Source: a virus. From it: a stretch of 25,285 bases of DNA. Where the stretch lies: IMG/VR virus record IMGVR_UViG_3300025009_000358, positions 1 to 25,285 of that record; one strand, written 5' to 3'. A program made the position numbers and the translations under genes. The notes beneath the pieces were generated by a model. That model made no database searches. It was not told the origin of the DNA and was given only the letters and a program-made list of their open reading frames with translations. This document shows positions 1-8,146 of this stretch, piece by piece (the stretch's first letter is position 1; every line of letters starts with the position of its first letter).

Positions 1-350
1 CCGTAAGGATCAAACTCTACTTTGTCATGCTCGCCCTCTACGACAAAGTGGCCAAACGGCAACGGCTTTGCATCACGCTCGAACCGGAGTATCACTTTTT
101 CACCGAGCGCCTTTTGATAGTCTGCGCTCTCTTTGGTAATCGACCATTTGACGCCGGTCAGCATCCTGAGCAATGCCGCCGGATCGTTTACAAAGCAATC
201 GTCATTGATGATCTTGTCTTTTATCGCTTGCAAATACGCCTGATAGATATCAGTCGATCCCGCCTTGATCTCTTCAGCGATATAGACGATGGATAAAAAG
301 TAGCACCCCGCAGCGCCGATGCGTTCAAAGTCTTTTTGTGTTGCTCTCAT
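1..350 (-). CDS. DUF261-like / C39-like peptidase candidate, cut by the window edge
   Basis: The frame is open from an ATG at 350 to the left edge, giving 116 residues without a stop; the C-terminus lies outside the window. The start is supported by GGAG seven bases upstream, and the ATG overlaps the previous gene's stop (ATGA). Near the N-terminus is GAAGCYFLSIVYIAEE, with Cys16 at the head of a hydrophobic helix. Near the cut end is GHFVVEGEHDKVEFDPYG. A Cys at a helix start plus a later H-F-V-V strand and a D-P turn is the layout of C39/papain-like cysteine peptidases, and the GCYF start resembles DUF261 proteins known to me from spirochaetes and phages. Placed after the tail spike and a membrane protein, it sits where a lysin is expected. 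The peptidase and lysin roles are inference. Confidence 0.5.
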   Translation of the reverse strand, partial: MRATQKDFERIGAAGCYFLSIVYIAEEIKAGSTDIYQAYLQAIKDKIINDDCFVNDPAALLRMLTGVKWSITKESADYQKALGEKVILRFERDAKPLPFGHFVVEGEHDKVEFDPY

Positions 351-712
351 GGCCCGTCTCCACAATCAGCGGTCATTGCCGCCTGTGCGTTTTCAGATGC
401 CCGCCCGTTGAGGATATCCTCGGCGGCGTCGGCGTGTTCAAGGGCTTTGGTAGCCGATCCATTGACTCCAAGCTCGCGGAATGCATACGAGTGGGAACGG
501 CTCGCCTTTACCATATGCCTTTCAACCTCAAGTATTTTTGTGATGTTCGCCGCCTTCACTTCGTCGCTCGCAAGCATCTTGATAATATTTGCCTCAAATC
601 TCCGCATCGACCGAAGTATTTTAGCCGCTACAACGCCGACAACCGTAAGCGCTCCTGATACCACGGTACCTATCGCGGCGGTCATAATAAATTCAGGCAC
701 GGTCGTGTTCAT
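347..712 (-). CDS. Small one-pass membrane protein, holin-like candidate
   Basis: The 121-residue product has one clear hydrophobic segment at about residues 9-33 (rich in A, V, G and I). It is followed by a basic stretch (KILRSMRR) and then a charged, mostly helical soluble region of about 85 residues. AGGAG seven bases upstream fixes the ATG at 712. Its stop overlaps the start of the following gene (ATGA), so the two are probably translationally coupled. The position, directly after the tail spike and before a possible lysin gene, is where phages often carry a holin or another lysis-associated membrane protein. A single membrane segment with a long cytoplasmic helix could also fit an anchor or superinfection protein. 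No family was recognised with certainty. Confidence 0.6.
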   Translation of the reverse strand: MNTTVPEFIMTAAIGTVVSGALTVVGVVAAKILRSMRRFEANIIKMLASDEVKAANITKILEVERHMVKASRSHSYAFRELGVNGSATKALEHADAAEDILNGRASENAQAAMTADCGDGP

Positions 713-736
713 CCAGTTGCTCCTATTTCCAGCGGC

Positions 737-2830
737 CTATTCATACAGCCCTTCGGCGTGCCAGTTGACATATCCGTAGCCGGTGGTTGCGGTATTGTTC
801 CACTGCAGCGCCCTCAAAGTGCCAAGTGTGGCCGATCCTGCCGTAGGCAATGCCCGCACCATGTGGAAGGTGTTTCCATTTATCAAATCAAGCAAACTAC
901 CTTCCAACGTCCACCAATCAGCTACGAGGTTTATCGGCAACGTGATGTTAAACTCCCGCGACGCGCTGCTCGCGTTGCTCGTCGACACCCACGCCCTGCC
1001 CCAAACCCTCGCGTAACCGTTGCTGTACTTTTCGTAGTGGGCGTCATCCTGTGCTCCGGTGCCACCTGACTCGATTATCCCCGCGCCGATGCGGGCGTAG
1101 CGCTGGAGGGTGGCGAGATACGCGTCGCGGTCAGCTGCGGCGACGTATGCAAAATATATATTGCCGTTTAGCGATTGTGTGTAATATTGATAGTATCCGA
1201 ACAGTCCGGTATCCAGCCCGCCAGCCCACGCGCCTGTATATATGTCCTCGACAAACTGGATGTCAGACACACGGAGGTATGTGACGCGGGTTGCCCCGTT
1301 GATGTCAACTATCGCATCCGCATAGTAGCTTTCAACGTCGATCTCGTCGATCTCGCTTCCCCATGTCCCAGTGTTGGTTTTTGATTTGACATATCCATCG
1401 GCCTGATCAATATAAAACGCCTTTCGGTTTCCGTTGGCGTCAAGTATATATCCCCCTGCGGCTTCGATGTCTGCGGTGACCGTTGAGGCCGCGCTCCACC
1501 CCGACGAGTAGCTCCGCTCTTCGAGGTCTGCGGTCGACGCCGCCCTGTAGCACGCATACAGGAACCCGCCATGGACGATGAATCTCAGGCCGCCGGCATT
1601 GTCAGAGGCAAGAAGCGTGCTGTGCGATACCCATGCCCCACCGGATCGTTTCAGGACAACATGGCTGGCCGTGCCGATCACCCCGTACGCCAGCAACAGG
1701 TCTCCGTTCACGTCGCGGCCATATGACGGGTTTTTGGCGTTTGACGAGACAAGCACCTCTGATCCAAAAGTCAACCCATTGCTTACTTTTTCATATAGGT
1801 CGATGGTCGTGCCGTTGTCCCAACTGTATGCGTAGCGGATTTCCGTGTCGCTTACAAAGATAACGGAGGTGGTACCGCCTGTTGCGGCATGGAGATCGGC
1901 AATCTTTGCATCGCTCCACTCACTTGTTATGTTCGCCTCGAAATCGCCGTCCATCAGGACGGCACCACCTACCCCAAGCCTGCCGATACGGGCGACGAGC
2001 AGCTCATCAGTAGCAGGTGTAGTATCAGGGGTATCCAGCCAATCGATCTTCTCATCAGCGAGTTGCACCGTGCGTTTCTGGACGCCTGAGCCTGTTTCAT
2101 AACGTATCCTTCCACCGTCGGGGACGGTTATCTGATTGGCAAACAAGTCATCGATAAAAGCGGTATTGGCCGCAAGATATTGCGCCATTACCGAGCTTGA
2201 TGCAAGTGTCTGGATGAACGCCGACACCGCCGACAGGACGTTGTAAAATCCGGCTTGCGCCGCAATGACCGCAAACACATCGACGCCTGAACCTATATAG
2301 TCAGCGATGTCTCCATACGGCCCTCCTGCTATCCCGCCAGCAGACTCGGCGATTGTCGCCCTGCATATGTCAGGCCATGCAAGGGACAGCATCGCCACCG
2401 AAGGAGCCGCTTGCTTGTCCCATGTAAACCCGCTCCATACATAGATGCCACGCTCGGCTTGTGTCGCTGAATACGCGGTTGCTATGTCGTTGACATTGGC
2501 AGACGCTGGCAAGCTGGCAAATGGATAGATACCTATGTATCCAGGAATTTGCGCGATGGTTTGCGGCGAATTGATTACCCCTGCCCCGGTGACAGTGATA
2601 TCCCTGATGTCATAATTGGATGCACCGCTTACGTCAAACACATCTTCAACACCGATCCCGGTGGGGATAAAATATGTCCTGTTCCCCTCGCCAACAAGAT
2701 TGATATTGTCGCGCATCACTATGCTTGCATGGATGTTGTAATCTCCACGGGTTAAATAGACAGTACCACCGCCTGCGTTTGTAAACACCGAATCAATGGC
2801 AGCCTGTATCGTAGTATCGTCATTGGCCAT
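737..2830 (-). CDS. Modular tail spike / tail fibre protein
   Basis: This 697-residue protein is probably the distal receptor-binding protein. Residues 1-90 look like the start of a right-handed beta-helix of the pectate-lyase type (TIQAAIDSVFTNAGGGTVYL). Residues 125-137 are aromatic-rich (GIYVWSGFTWDKQ). Residues 185-230 form an Ala-rich helical stretch, followed by a V-P-D-G-G-R-I-R-Y beta motif typical of phage fibre stems. Residues about 300-575 contain repeating strands with W, Y and D/N-G turns that suggest a beta-propeller. The C-terminus (585-697) contains YEKYSNGYARVWGR, a pattern often seen at fibre tips. GGAG five bases upstream sets the start. It follows the hub genes and precedes the lysis-like genes, as expected for an adhesin. 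No catalytic residues for a depolymerase could be assigned. Confidence 0.8.
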   Translation of the reverse strand: MANDDTTIQAAIDSVFTNAGGGTVYLTRGDYNIHASIVMRDNINLVGEGNRTYFIPTGIGVEDVFDVSGASNYDIRDITVTGAGVINSPQTIAQIPGYIGIYPFASLPASANVNDIATAYSATQAERGIYVWSGFTWDKQAAPSVAMLSLAWPDICRATIAESAGGIAGGPYGDIADYIGSGVDVFAVIAAQAGFYNVLSAVSAFIQTLASSSVMAQYLAANTAFIDDLFANQITVPDGGRIRYETGSGVQKRTVQLADEKIDWLDTPDTTPATDELLVARIGRLGVGGAVLMDGDFEANITSEWSDAKIADLHAATGGTTSVIFVSDTEIRYAYSWDNGTTIDLYEKVSNGLTFGSEVLVSSNAKNPSYGRDVNGDLLLAYGVIGTASHVVLKRSGGAWVSHSTLLASDNAGGLRFIVHGGFLYACYRAASTADLEERSYSSGWSAASTVTADIEAAGGYILDANGNRKAFYIDQADGYVKSKTNTGTWGSEIDEIDVESYYADAIVDINGATRVTYLRVSDIQFVEDIYTGAWAGGLDTGLFGYYQYYTQSLNGNIYFAYVAAADRDAYLATLQRYARIGAGIIESGGTGAQDDAHYEKYSNGYARVWGRAWVSTSNASSASREFNITLPINLVADWWTLEGSLLDLINGNTFHMVRALPTAGSATLGTLRALQWNNTATTGYGYVNWHAEGLYE

Positions 2831-2832
2831 AG

Positions 2833-3663
2833 TTACTCCCCATCACAAAAATAGTTTGATTGCCCTGTCCATGACGACGACGCAACCAATATTACATTGT
2901 CCCGATTGTTTAGCCACTGCGCCATTCCAGCGGAAACAATCCTTGATCGCGTGCTCGTAGTCTTTGACCATGCGCCCATTGGCGGCAAACACGTTACCCG
3001 GGTACTTCCTATATTCCCTACGCTTCTGGAGAACGAGATAGACTCTATTTCAACGTCAGTATCGATAAGCTCGCACTCTGATACTTGCCCATTTATCGTG
3101 TAGCTCAAGCTTAGGTGCCATACATCGCCAATTTCATATTCGTAATGACACCCCGGTATTGCCAACCCATAAACCGGGCGTGCGTCAAATGATTTTTGAA
3201 GGTAATCACCAAGCGATTCTATCTGTTCAAGATTTATTATATACGAGTTTGATATCTCAATGGAAGATTCTCCGTTGTTTTCTATCGACTCGCTGTTTTT
3301 CCGCTCCCATTGATATGCCTCGCTGTGACATACGACTGGCATCCCGGTAATAGCCAGACCAGCAATGGCAACATTTCCCCCGGTAGCGTTGACAAGTCTC
3401 AGTATCGCGCCGTCTGGATATTCGGTAAAATTGGTATAGTCTGTTAGTGTATTATGCCCTTGTACCCTGCCATCTCTAAGCCCTACTATATCCCTTGACT
3501 TTAACTGTCTCCATCCGGTTACAACAATAGTTTCGGTGAACCTCCCGGTGTTGAAATAATTTACTATGTTTGATACAGTTTCGTTATATGCTTGATATGT
3601 TCCGCGTATCGCATCATCAACCGCGTTAAATATACCGCTTACTATTCCGCTTAGCCAACTCAT
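2833..3663 (-). CDS. Tail hub-associated protein, probably the distal part of a split hub
   Basis: The 276-residue product begins with an amphipathic helix (MSWLSGIVSGIFNAVDDAI) and continues as a beta-rich protein. Residues about 160-215 (ARPVYGLAIPGCHYEYEIGDVWHL, written here only to its key parts) have the Y-E-I-G-D-V-W pattern found near the C-terminal end of phage tail hub proteins, where a strand before G-D-V marks the closing beta domain. Its ATG shares one base with the stop of the 942-residue gene upstream (TGATG), so translation is probably coupled and the two proteins are likely made in similar amounts. I infer that it acts in the baseplate with that protein. A minor tail or fibre-attachment protein is the alternative. 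Confidence 0.6.
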   Translation of the reverse strand: MSWLSGIVSGIFNAVDDAIRGTYQAYNETVSNIVNYFNTGRFTETIVVTGWRQLKSRDIVGLRDGRVQGHNTLTDYTNFTEYPDGAILRLVNATGGNVAIAGLAITGMPVVCHSEAYQWERKNSESIENNGESSIEISNSYIINLEQIESLGDYLQKSFDARPVYGLAIPGCHYEYEIGDVWHLSLSYTINGQVSECELIDTDVEIESISFSRSVGNIGSTRVTCLPPMGAWSKTTSTRSRIVSAGMAQWLNNRDNVILVASSSWTGQSNYFCDGE

Positions 3664-6491
3664 CAGACTTCCTCTGATCTTGATGTAGATTCATATTCTG
3701 AATATTCAGCAATATATGTTTCGGTATTGTCCACCGCAGGGTCAGAATCTGGAATCTCTTTCCCACTGGCAACCGTTCTCGTAAAATTGCCATCGGTATC
3801 AGTAGCTGACTTTTTTAATCCTGCACTTGCACCTGCCATCCACACATTTACACGCGAGCTGCTTTTCTCTATACAGTTCCCTTTCAGGACTATTGAATTC
3901 ATAACCGGGACAAGCCCGCCGGATATGGCGTTTCCGTTTGCAAGACTTCCCAGCGAGGCTTGAGCATCGTCAACAATCCCTGAATCCATGAACACTATTC
4001 CGGCAGAATCTACACGAAAGTTTCTGGCCGCGCACGCAGAAGCCATCTCCTGTAAATGGCTGATAATGTTGTCTCCCTTTTGCACCCATGCCCATGGATG
4101 GATATAAGCCACATCGTTCGTGTCTACCCCAATCCAGTCGTATGTTCCGGCTTGTCCGTCATCATATGAGATTATCCCCGATGAGCCATCTGTTGCGTTG
4201 AGTATCCACCAGTCAACTTCTCCGCCTCGCTTGAGCATTGCGCAATCGAGAGGAACATCGGTAAACCCGCCGGCGCCGGAAAGCAATACAATCCTCATCC
4301 TGTTTGACGTCGAATCTGTTACGGTGTGCGATACAGACCACCGTTCCCACCCAAGACCGCCATGAGTATATGCAGCATCGGTATATCCGGTACTTGTTGC
4401 CGCCAAAGATTCGCCACACCTGATCGTACCGACAATGGCACTCGCAGAATATATCCATATCGACGCGTTGAATACGTCTCCGATTGAAAGCGAATCTTCT
4501 CCGGCAAACGTGACGTACTGCTGAATGAGTTGCCCGTCGCTTGCGGTTAGCTTTCCGCAATATGATCCTGCAAGCATGGCCGTGGTATCACGCGCCAATG
4601 TTCCGGTCGTCAGCCATGAGTCGCCTATCGTTGCATTTTCAAATCCAGAGTTTCCCAGGTAGTTGGTAAACTCTCTCCTGGTAACAATCCGCGCAAGCTC
4701 GTGGAACAATGAGTTGATTCCGTCTTCCTGCGCCAGCTCATAATTTTCCCACTTGTACGATCGTCTTGCTGTCTTGCGCCCAAGCTCCGTCATGGCATCT
4801 TCGGCGGATATTGATATGGTAGACAATCCTCCAACGCTTGTTTGCCGTGGAAACGTTCCTTGCGGAATCATTCCGATGAATATCCGTTCAAAGTCAGGAT
4901 CTCGATTTATACAGTATGTCGAAGGCAGGCCGGCCACAAGCTTTGTAATTTCAGTTTGCGACAGCGCCCGGTCATAGATGCGAAACTCTCCTATGGTGCC
5001 AAGCAACGTTTCGCCTATTGTCAATACGTTGGTTGCAGGCTTGACCATGGTCAGCCCGGCAATGGTCTCTATCAATGTTCCGTTTCTGTATATCAGAATA
5101 CTTCCGGCGGTATAATTTAAAACCACCGTAACCATTGCCTGAACTCCGCTGTATCCGGTGAAAAATGTATTTGCCCCCGCCCCCTCGATGCTGTCGCCGT
5201 CCCAATAGGCAATCCTCAAGATTGCGCTGTTGGCGTCAGGGCGACGGATTGAAAAATGGTCATCTTCGGATTGAAACAAGTATTGTTCAAGCGCGCCTGA
5301 TTGCTCGGTATTAACCCACGCATTGATTGTCATTATATTGGAAAATGCAAACTCCGGGATTGTAACGTGGTCGGCTACTCCATCTAACGACAGCGCCGCT
5401 CCGTTGGTTTCAGCAACCGCTTCGCATCCGCTTATCAATCCATGCAAGCAGTTCCCTGAATAATCAATCAAGGCATATCCATCAGACACGGCAGGGACTC
5501 CAGAAGAGTCAAGCAAACACACCGCATCGTATAGGTCTGGATCGTTGTCGGGTTTCTTGCGCCATTCTTCTATTTCCAGCCCTACCTTCCGCGAAAGATA
5601 ATGTTGATCCGAAGTCCCATTGTATGATCCGACCTCTGGCGCAAACGTTGCGAACAAGTCAGTGTTGAATTCTCCCGACAGATTCAAAAGCGACAATGAC
5701 GCGCTTGATGCCTTGTATCCGGCTGGCCTGTTGATTGAAAACGATGTCACGCAAGAAGTATTTTCTCCGTCGACATTGCATCGTGTTTTCCCGACAGCGT
5801 TTTTTTCAAAGTCCCAGAATATCTCTTCATGCCCTACGTGGGGGAATCCAGTCCGCACCTCATCGTAAGTGGCCGCTACGTCCGGGACAAGGCGGATATA
5901 TTTTATGTCATATGCCCCGGTACCGACGATCATGACAGGAGTGTTTTTGATATCAGCTGATGTCAGCGTACCGAACAACATGCTGTTTCCCTGATACAGG
6001 GTAGCGGTGTCGCCATCCTGTACGTGCGTGAACCTGATCCACTGTTGCAGTTGGAGGTTGGATGCAAATACGATGTCGTCGCGCGCCAATGTTTCCACGC
6101 TCGCGCCAATACCTATATAGCTGGCAAAATAGTCTCCGGTACTTTCGTAGTACAACGCAAACCTGTCTTTGTCTGTGAGCGTGACTTCGGACGCAAATTG
6201 TACAAGCGCGGTGTCGCTTGCCACATTGTATGCAAACTTTGGTTTCGCCATTATCTGCAAGGTGAATATTGCTGGGTTGAATCCTGACAACAGATAGGTA
6301 AGCGTAGCGTTCTCGCTTAACGCAAACCGTCCTGGTACGTGTATCTGGTCAGTGGATGCAAGTTCTATGTATGCCGGAGTGCCTGATATCGGAGCATATT
6401 CTTTGCCGCGCGGATCGATGTAAAATCGAACCTCGGAATTGAAATCCTTGTCCCTGGAACTGCGCCCGGTTTCAGACAAATACTTAATCAT
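3663..6491 (-). CDS. Large tail hub / baseplate protein with lectin-like insertions
   Basis: This 942-residue protein lies where the tail hub or tip protein belongs, after the chaperones and before the fibre. Hub-like segments at about 255-320, 525-610 and 795-900 appear to be interrupted by carbohydrate-binding-like modules. The clearest is residues 330-520, a laminin-G/concanavalin-like domain with ALIDYSGN, AALSLDGVADHVTIP, INAWV and the closing GEFRIYDRALSQTEI motif (501-515). A second jelly-roll region spans about 60-205 (FTLQIMAKPKFAYNV...WIRFTHVQDGDTATLYQ). A third at 612-755 (NSGFENATIGDSWLTTG to RMRIVLLSGAGGF) resembles CBM4/9-like domains. The start at 6491 overlaps the preceding stop by eight bases and has GGCGGAAG just upstream. 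The protein is likely a receptor-contacting tail tip. Module boundaries are approximate. Confidence 0.7.
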   Translation of the reverse strand: MIKYLSETGRSSRDKDFNSEVRFYIDPRGKEYAPISGTPAYIELASTDQIHVPGRFALSENATLTYLLSGFNPAIFTLQIMAKPKFAYNVASDTALVQFASEVTLTDKDRFALYYESTGDYFASYIGIGASVETLARDDIVFASNLQLQQWIRFTHVQDGDTATLYQGNSMLFGTLTSADIKNTPVMIVGTGAYDIKYIRLVPDVAATYDEVRTGFPHVGHEEIFWDFEKNAVGKTRCNVDGENTSCVTSFSINRPAGYKASSASLSLLNLSGEFNTDLFATFAPEVGSYNGTSDQHYLSRKVGLEIEEWRKKPDNDPDLYDAVCLLDSSGVPAVSDGYALIDYSGNCLHGLISGCEAVAETNGAALSLDGVADHVTIPEFAFSNIMTINAWVNTEQSGALEQYLFQSEDDHFSIRRPDANSAILRIAYWDGDSIEGAGANTFFTGYSGVQAMVTVVLNYTAGSILIYRNGTLIETIAGLTMVKPATNVLTIGETLLGTIGEFRIYDRALSQTEITKLVAGLPSTYCINRDPDFERIFIGMIPQGTFPRQTSVGGLSTISISAEDAMTELGRKTARRSYKWENYELAQEDGINSLFHELARIVTRREFTNYLGNSGFENATIGDSWLTTGTLARDTTAMLAGSYCGKLTASDGQLIQQYVTFAGEDSLSIGDVFNASIWIYSASAIVGTIRCGESLAATSTGYTDAAYTHGGLGWERWSVSHTVTDSTSNRMRIVLLSGAGGFTDVPLDCAMLKRGGEVDWWILNATDGSSGIISYDDGQAGTYDWIGVDTNDVAYIHPWAWVQKGDNIISHLQEMASACAARNFRVDSAGIVFMDSGIVDDAQASLGSLANGNAISGGLVPVMNSIVLKGNCIEKSSSRVNVWMAGASAGLKKSATDTDGNFTRTVASGKEIPDSDPAVDNTETYIAEYSEYESTSRSEEV

Positions 6492-6837
6492 TGCTTCCGC
6501 CTGTTGACTCGTAACTGCGTTCCATCGTACTTACAATATCCCACCACAAGCATGGCTGGTCAAGGCTGCCTCCGGCATTCGGAGGTAGCTTCATTGATCG
6601 CCATTGCTTCCACATTTGCACTGCCTCCCAAAAATCCTCGGTCGCATAATCAGGTAGCGTATTGCGCTGTACCCTGACCCCGAATTCAGGTATCGCTTCC
6701 TGTTCCGACAACAGTATTGTAGTCGGAACCGCCTTCAGCTGCCGCGCTGTTTTTTCGTCGAAATATCCTTTGCTCCAGCAGTAGAAGGCGATTCGGAGTT
6801 TTTTAGCATCTCGTGGTTGCCTCCTTGCTTCTGCCAT
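6484..6837 (-). CDS. Tail assembly chaperone, frameshift extension (gpT-like part of a G-GT system)
   Basis: This 117-codon frame overlaps the upstream chaperone gene by 103 bases in the -1 frame. It is Trp- and Lys-rich (FYCWSKGYFDEKTARQL, WEAVQMWKQWRSMKLPPN). In lambda and many siphoviruses the equivalent frame is expressed only as a fusion to the upstream protein after ribosomes slip by -1. Here the slippery heptamer at 6798-6804 joins the two frames exactly, predicting a fusion of about 221 residues. The ATG at 6837 could also be used, but the only strong SD-like sequence (AAGGAGG) lies downstream of it, so independent translation looks unlikely. The fusion would bind the tape measure and recruit tail tube subunits, as known for lambda gpGT. 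Confidence 0.72.
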   Translation of the reverse strand: MAEARRQPRDAKKLRIAFYCWSKGYFDEKTARQLKAVPTTILLSEQEAIPEFGVRVQRNTLPDYATEDFWEAVQMWKQWRSMKLPPNAGGSLDQPCLWWDIVSTMERSYESTGGSND

Positions 6838-7148
6838 ATATCATGAGCCGCTATGCACAGCATGAAGCTGATGATATGATCTTCATCAGGATATGACAAC
6901 AGCTTGTCCAATGCATCAAGCGGTTCGCCTTTTGAGTTTGTGAGGTTGCGTATTCCGATGACACATTTGTTGAGTAGCGCCTCGGTGCCAGGCATGGGCC
7001 CTTTTGCCTTGTCGAGCAGTTCTATTTTTTCACGGTTGGTCAGTGCCCGGTAGTCGATGGCCACTCGCTCGGATTCAGGCAACGCATTTTCTTCCTTCAG
7101 GTATTCCACATACCAAGTTCCGCCGAGCACGGCTTCTTTCAAAATCAT
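6735..7148 (-). CDS. Tail assembly chaperone, short form (gpG-like)
   Basis: This 137-residue, mainly helical and acidic protein lies directly after the tail tube genes, the standard place for the siphovirus tail chaperone. It begins MILKEAVLGG and carries a helical core (ALTNREKIELLDKAKG) and a C-terminal helix (DHIISFMLCIAAHDIWQKQ), followed by a low-complexity Ser/Lys tail past residue 117. That tail starts exactly where the slippery sequence lies, as expected if it is only the zero-frame ending of a frameshift gene. The start has AAAGGG six bases upstream. The assignment rests on position, size and the frameshift architecture more than on sequence recognition. Confidence 0.75.
   Translation of the reverse strand: MILKEAVLGGTWYVEYLKEENALPESERVAIDYRALTNREKIELLDKAKGPMPGTEALLNKCVIGIRNLTNSKGEPLDALDKLLSYPDEDHIISFMLCIAAHDIWQKQGGNHEMLKNSESPSTAGAKDISTKKQRGS
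6798..6804 (-). promoter_or_regulatory. -1 programmed frameshift slippery heptamer A AAA AAC
   Basis: In the mRNA sense the chaperone frame reads CTA AAA AAC TCC, so the heptamer A AAA AAC sits in the X XXY YYZ register of the zero frame (codons 116 and 117). A slip of one base back gives AAA AAA CTC, exactly the frame of the downstream overlapping ORF. Fifteen bases upstream is an SD-like AAGGAGG, which may act as a stimulator as in E. coli dnaX, although the spacing there is nearer ten. Only a weak CTCC...GGAG stem is visible downstream. Confidence 0.82.
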
Positions 7149-7160
7149 GCAACGCCCTTT

Positions 7161-7574
7161 CTACGATGTCGAGATTGCAACGCCACCGGAGCAATGGAAC
7201 GACGCGCTGAAACTTGCTACCCCGGCAACCTCGGTTCCGATCTGCACGTTGGTAAGATTTGCCGCAGACGCCGTGTATTTCAATTTGCTCCCTGCGGTTG
7301 CCGACACGATGAACACGACAGCAGCCGCAGCCAATGTACCCGCTGATCCAATCATGTCCAGCATGAGATTCTGTTGAGCGCTGGTTGACAGGTCTCCGCT
7401 GATCTGCCCGGATGCGTTGCGCAATCCCATCACCGAGGTAGTGTCTGCGTTCCCGAATGCCGTGGTGTCATTGTTCCCTACGTCTACCGTCATGCTCCAG
7501 TTTTTTATATTGGCTACGGCAGTCCCGCCATACGTAACCGATCCAAGAACACCTTTCATGCTTGTAGTTGCCAT
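7161..7574 (-). CDS. Major tail tube protein, second copy
   Basis: This 137-residue protein has the tail-tube signature GSVTYGGTAVANIKNWSM, then an acidic strand with DVGNNDTTAFG, then G-L-R-N-A-S-G-Q-I-S-G-D-L, as in the phage tube families with K-x-W-S and S-F-G-D motifs. The C-terminal strand reads IQIGTEVAGVASFSASFH. It is a clear paralogue of the gene immediately upstream, with equal length and near-identical core motifs. AAGGAGGG six bases upstream marks a strong start at 7574, consistent with high expression. It would form the hollow tube polymerised around the tape measure, or a minor variant of it. It is followed by the chaperone pair. Confidence 0.8.
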   Translation of the reverse strand: MATTSMKGVLGSVTYGGTAVANIKNWSMTVDVGNNDTTAFGNADTTSVMGLRNASGQISGDLSTSAQQNLMLDMIGSAGTLAAAAVVFIVSATAGSKLKYTASAANLTNVQIGTEVAGVASFSASFHCSGGVAISTS

Positions 7575-7586
7575 TCCATTCCCTCC

Positions 7587-8000
7587 TTATGTTGACCGCG
7601 CTACGCCACCTGACAGGTGGAACGACGCGCTGAAACTTGCTACCCCGGCGACTTCGGTTCCGATCTGGATATTTGTAAGGTTCGCTTCTGACGCTACAAA
7701 CTTCCACGCCTGAGGGGATGCCGTAGACAATATCAAATGAAGTCGTACAGACGTAAGAGTCCCGGTGCTTGACACCATGTCAAGGAATCCGTTCTGGCTT
7801 GCGTCTGTTGATAGGTCACCTGCGACTTGTCCGCTTGCATTGCGCAGTCCCATTACCGATGTCGTGTCGGTGTCGCCGAATGAACTGGTATCATTGTTGC
7901 CGACATCTACGGTCATCGACCAATTCTTGATATTGGCTATTGTCGTTCCTGCAAGCGCCCCGGTCTTTACCGAACCGCTTACGCCTCTGAAGACTGCCAT
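7587..8000 (-). CDS. Major tail tube protein, first copy
   Basis: This 137-residue paralogue of the following gene shares IANIKNWSMTVDVGNNDT, TSVMGLRNASGQ and the C-terminal GTEVAGVASFSASFH. The middle of the protein (about residues 75-105) differs most between the two, so the exposed or lumen-lining region has diverged while the tube fold is kept. A strong SD (AAAGGAGA) lies seven bases before the ATG at 8000, and the gene overlaps the end of the zinc-ribbon gene by 22 bases. The last codons contain a 6-bp inverted repeat (7606-7620) that the second copy lacks. Which copy is the bulk tube subunit cannot be told from sequence. Confidence 0.8.
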   Translation of the reverse strand: MAVFRGVSGSVKTGALAGTTIANIKNWSMTVDVGNNDTSSFGDTDTTSVMGLRNASGQVAGDLSTDASQNGFLDMVSSTGTLTSVRLHLILSTASPQAWKFVASEANLTNIQIGTEVAGVASFSASFHLSGGVARST

Positions 8001-8146
8001 GTGCTCTTCTCCTTTCGAGGCTTGTCCGCCTCAACAAACGGAACCATGATACTTCCACACGGCAGTCCGTCCGATAATTTCTCTATGCAAAACTTCGGGC
8101 CATTGCCGTCAATGACCTTCCCGCACGCGGTACATTTCAGCTTCAT
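7979..8146 (-). CDS. Small zinc-ribbon-like protein
   Basis: The 55-residue product has four cysteines at positions 5, 8, 20 and 30 (KCTACG ... KFCIEK ... GLPCGS), a spacing that fits a small zinc ribbon. An upstream in-frame start exists, but the ATG at 8146 is preferred: it overlaps the preceding stop (ATGA) and has AAGGGG about eight bases upstream. It lies between the MptE-like gene and the tail tube genes. Its role is unknown. A transcription or translation modulator, or a chaperone cofactor for tail assembly, are guesses only. Confidence 0.65.
   Translation of the reverse strand: MKLKCTACGKVIDGNGPKFCIEKLSDGLPCGSIMVPFVEADKPRKEKSTWQSSEA

Noticed and set aside
737-2830. Diversity-generating retroelement target at the spike C-terminus
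   Set aside because: No reverse transcriptase and no second copy of the C-terminal region is visible in this window.
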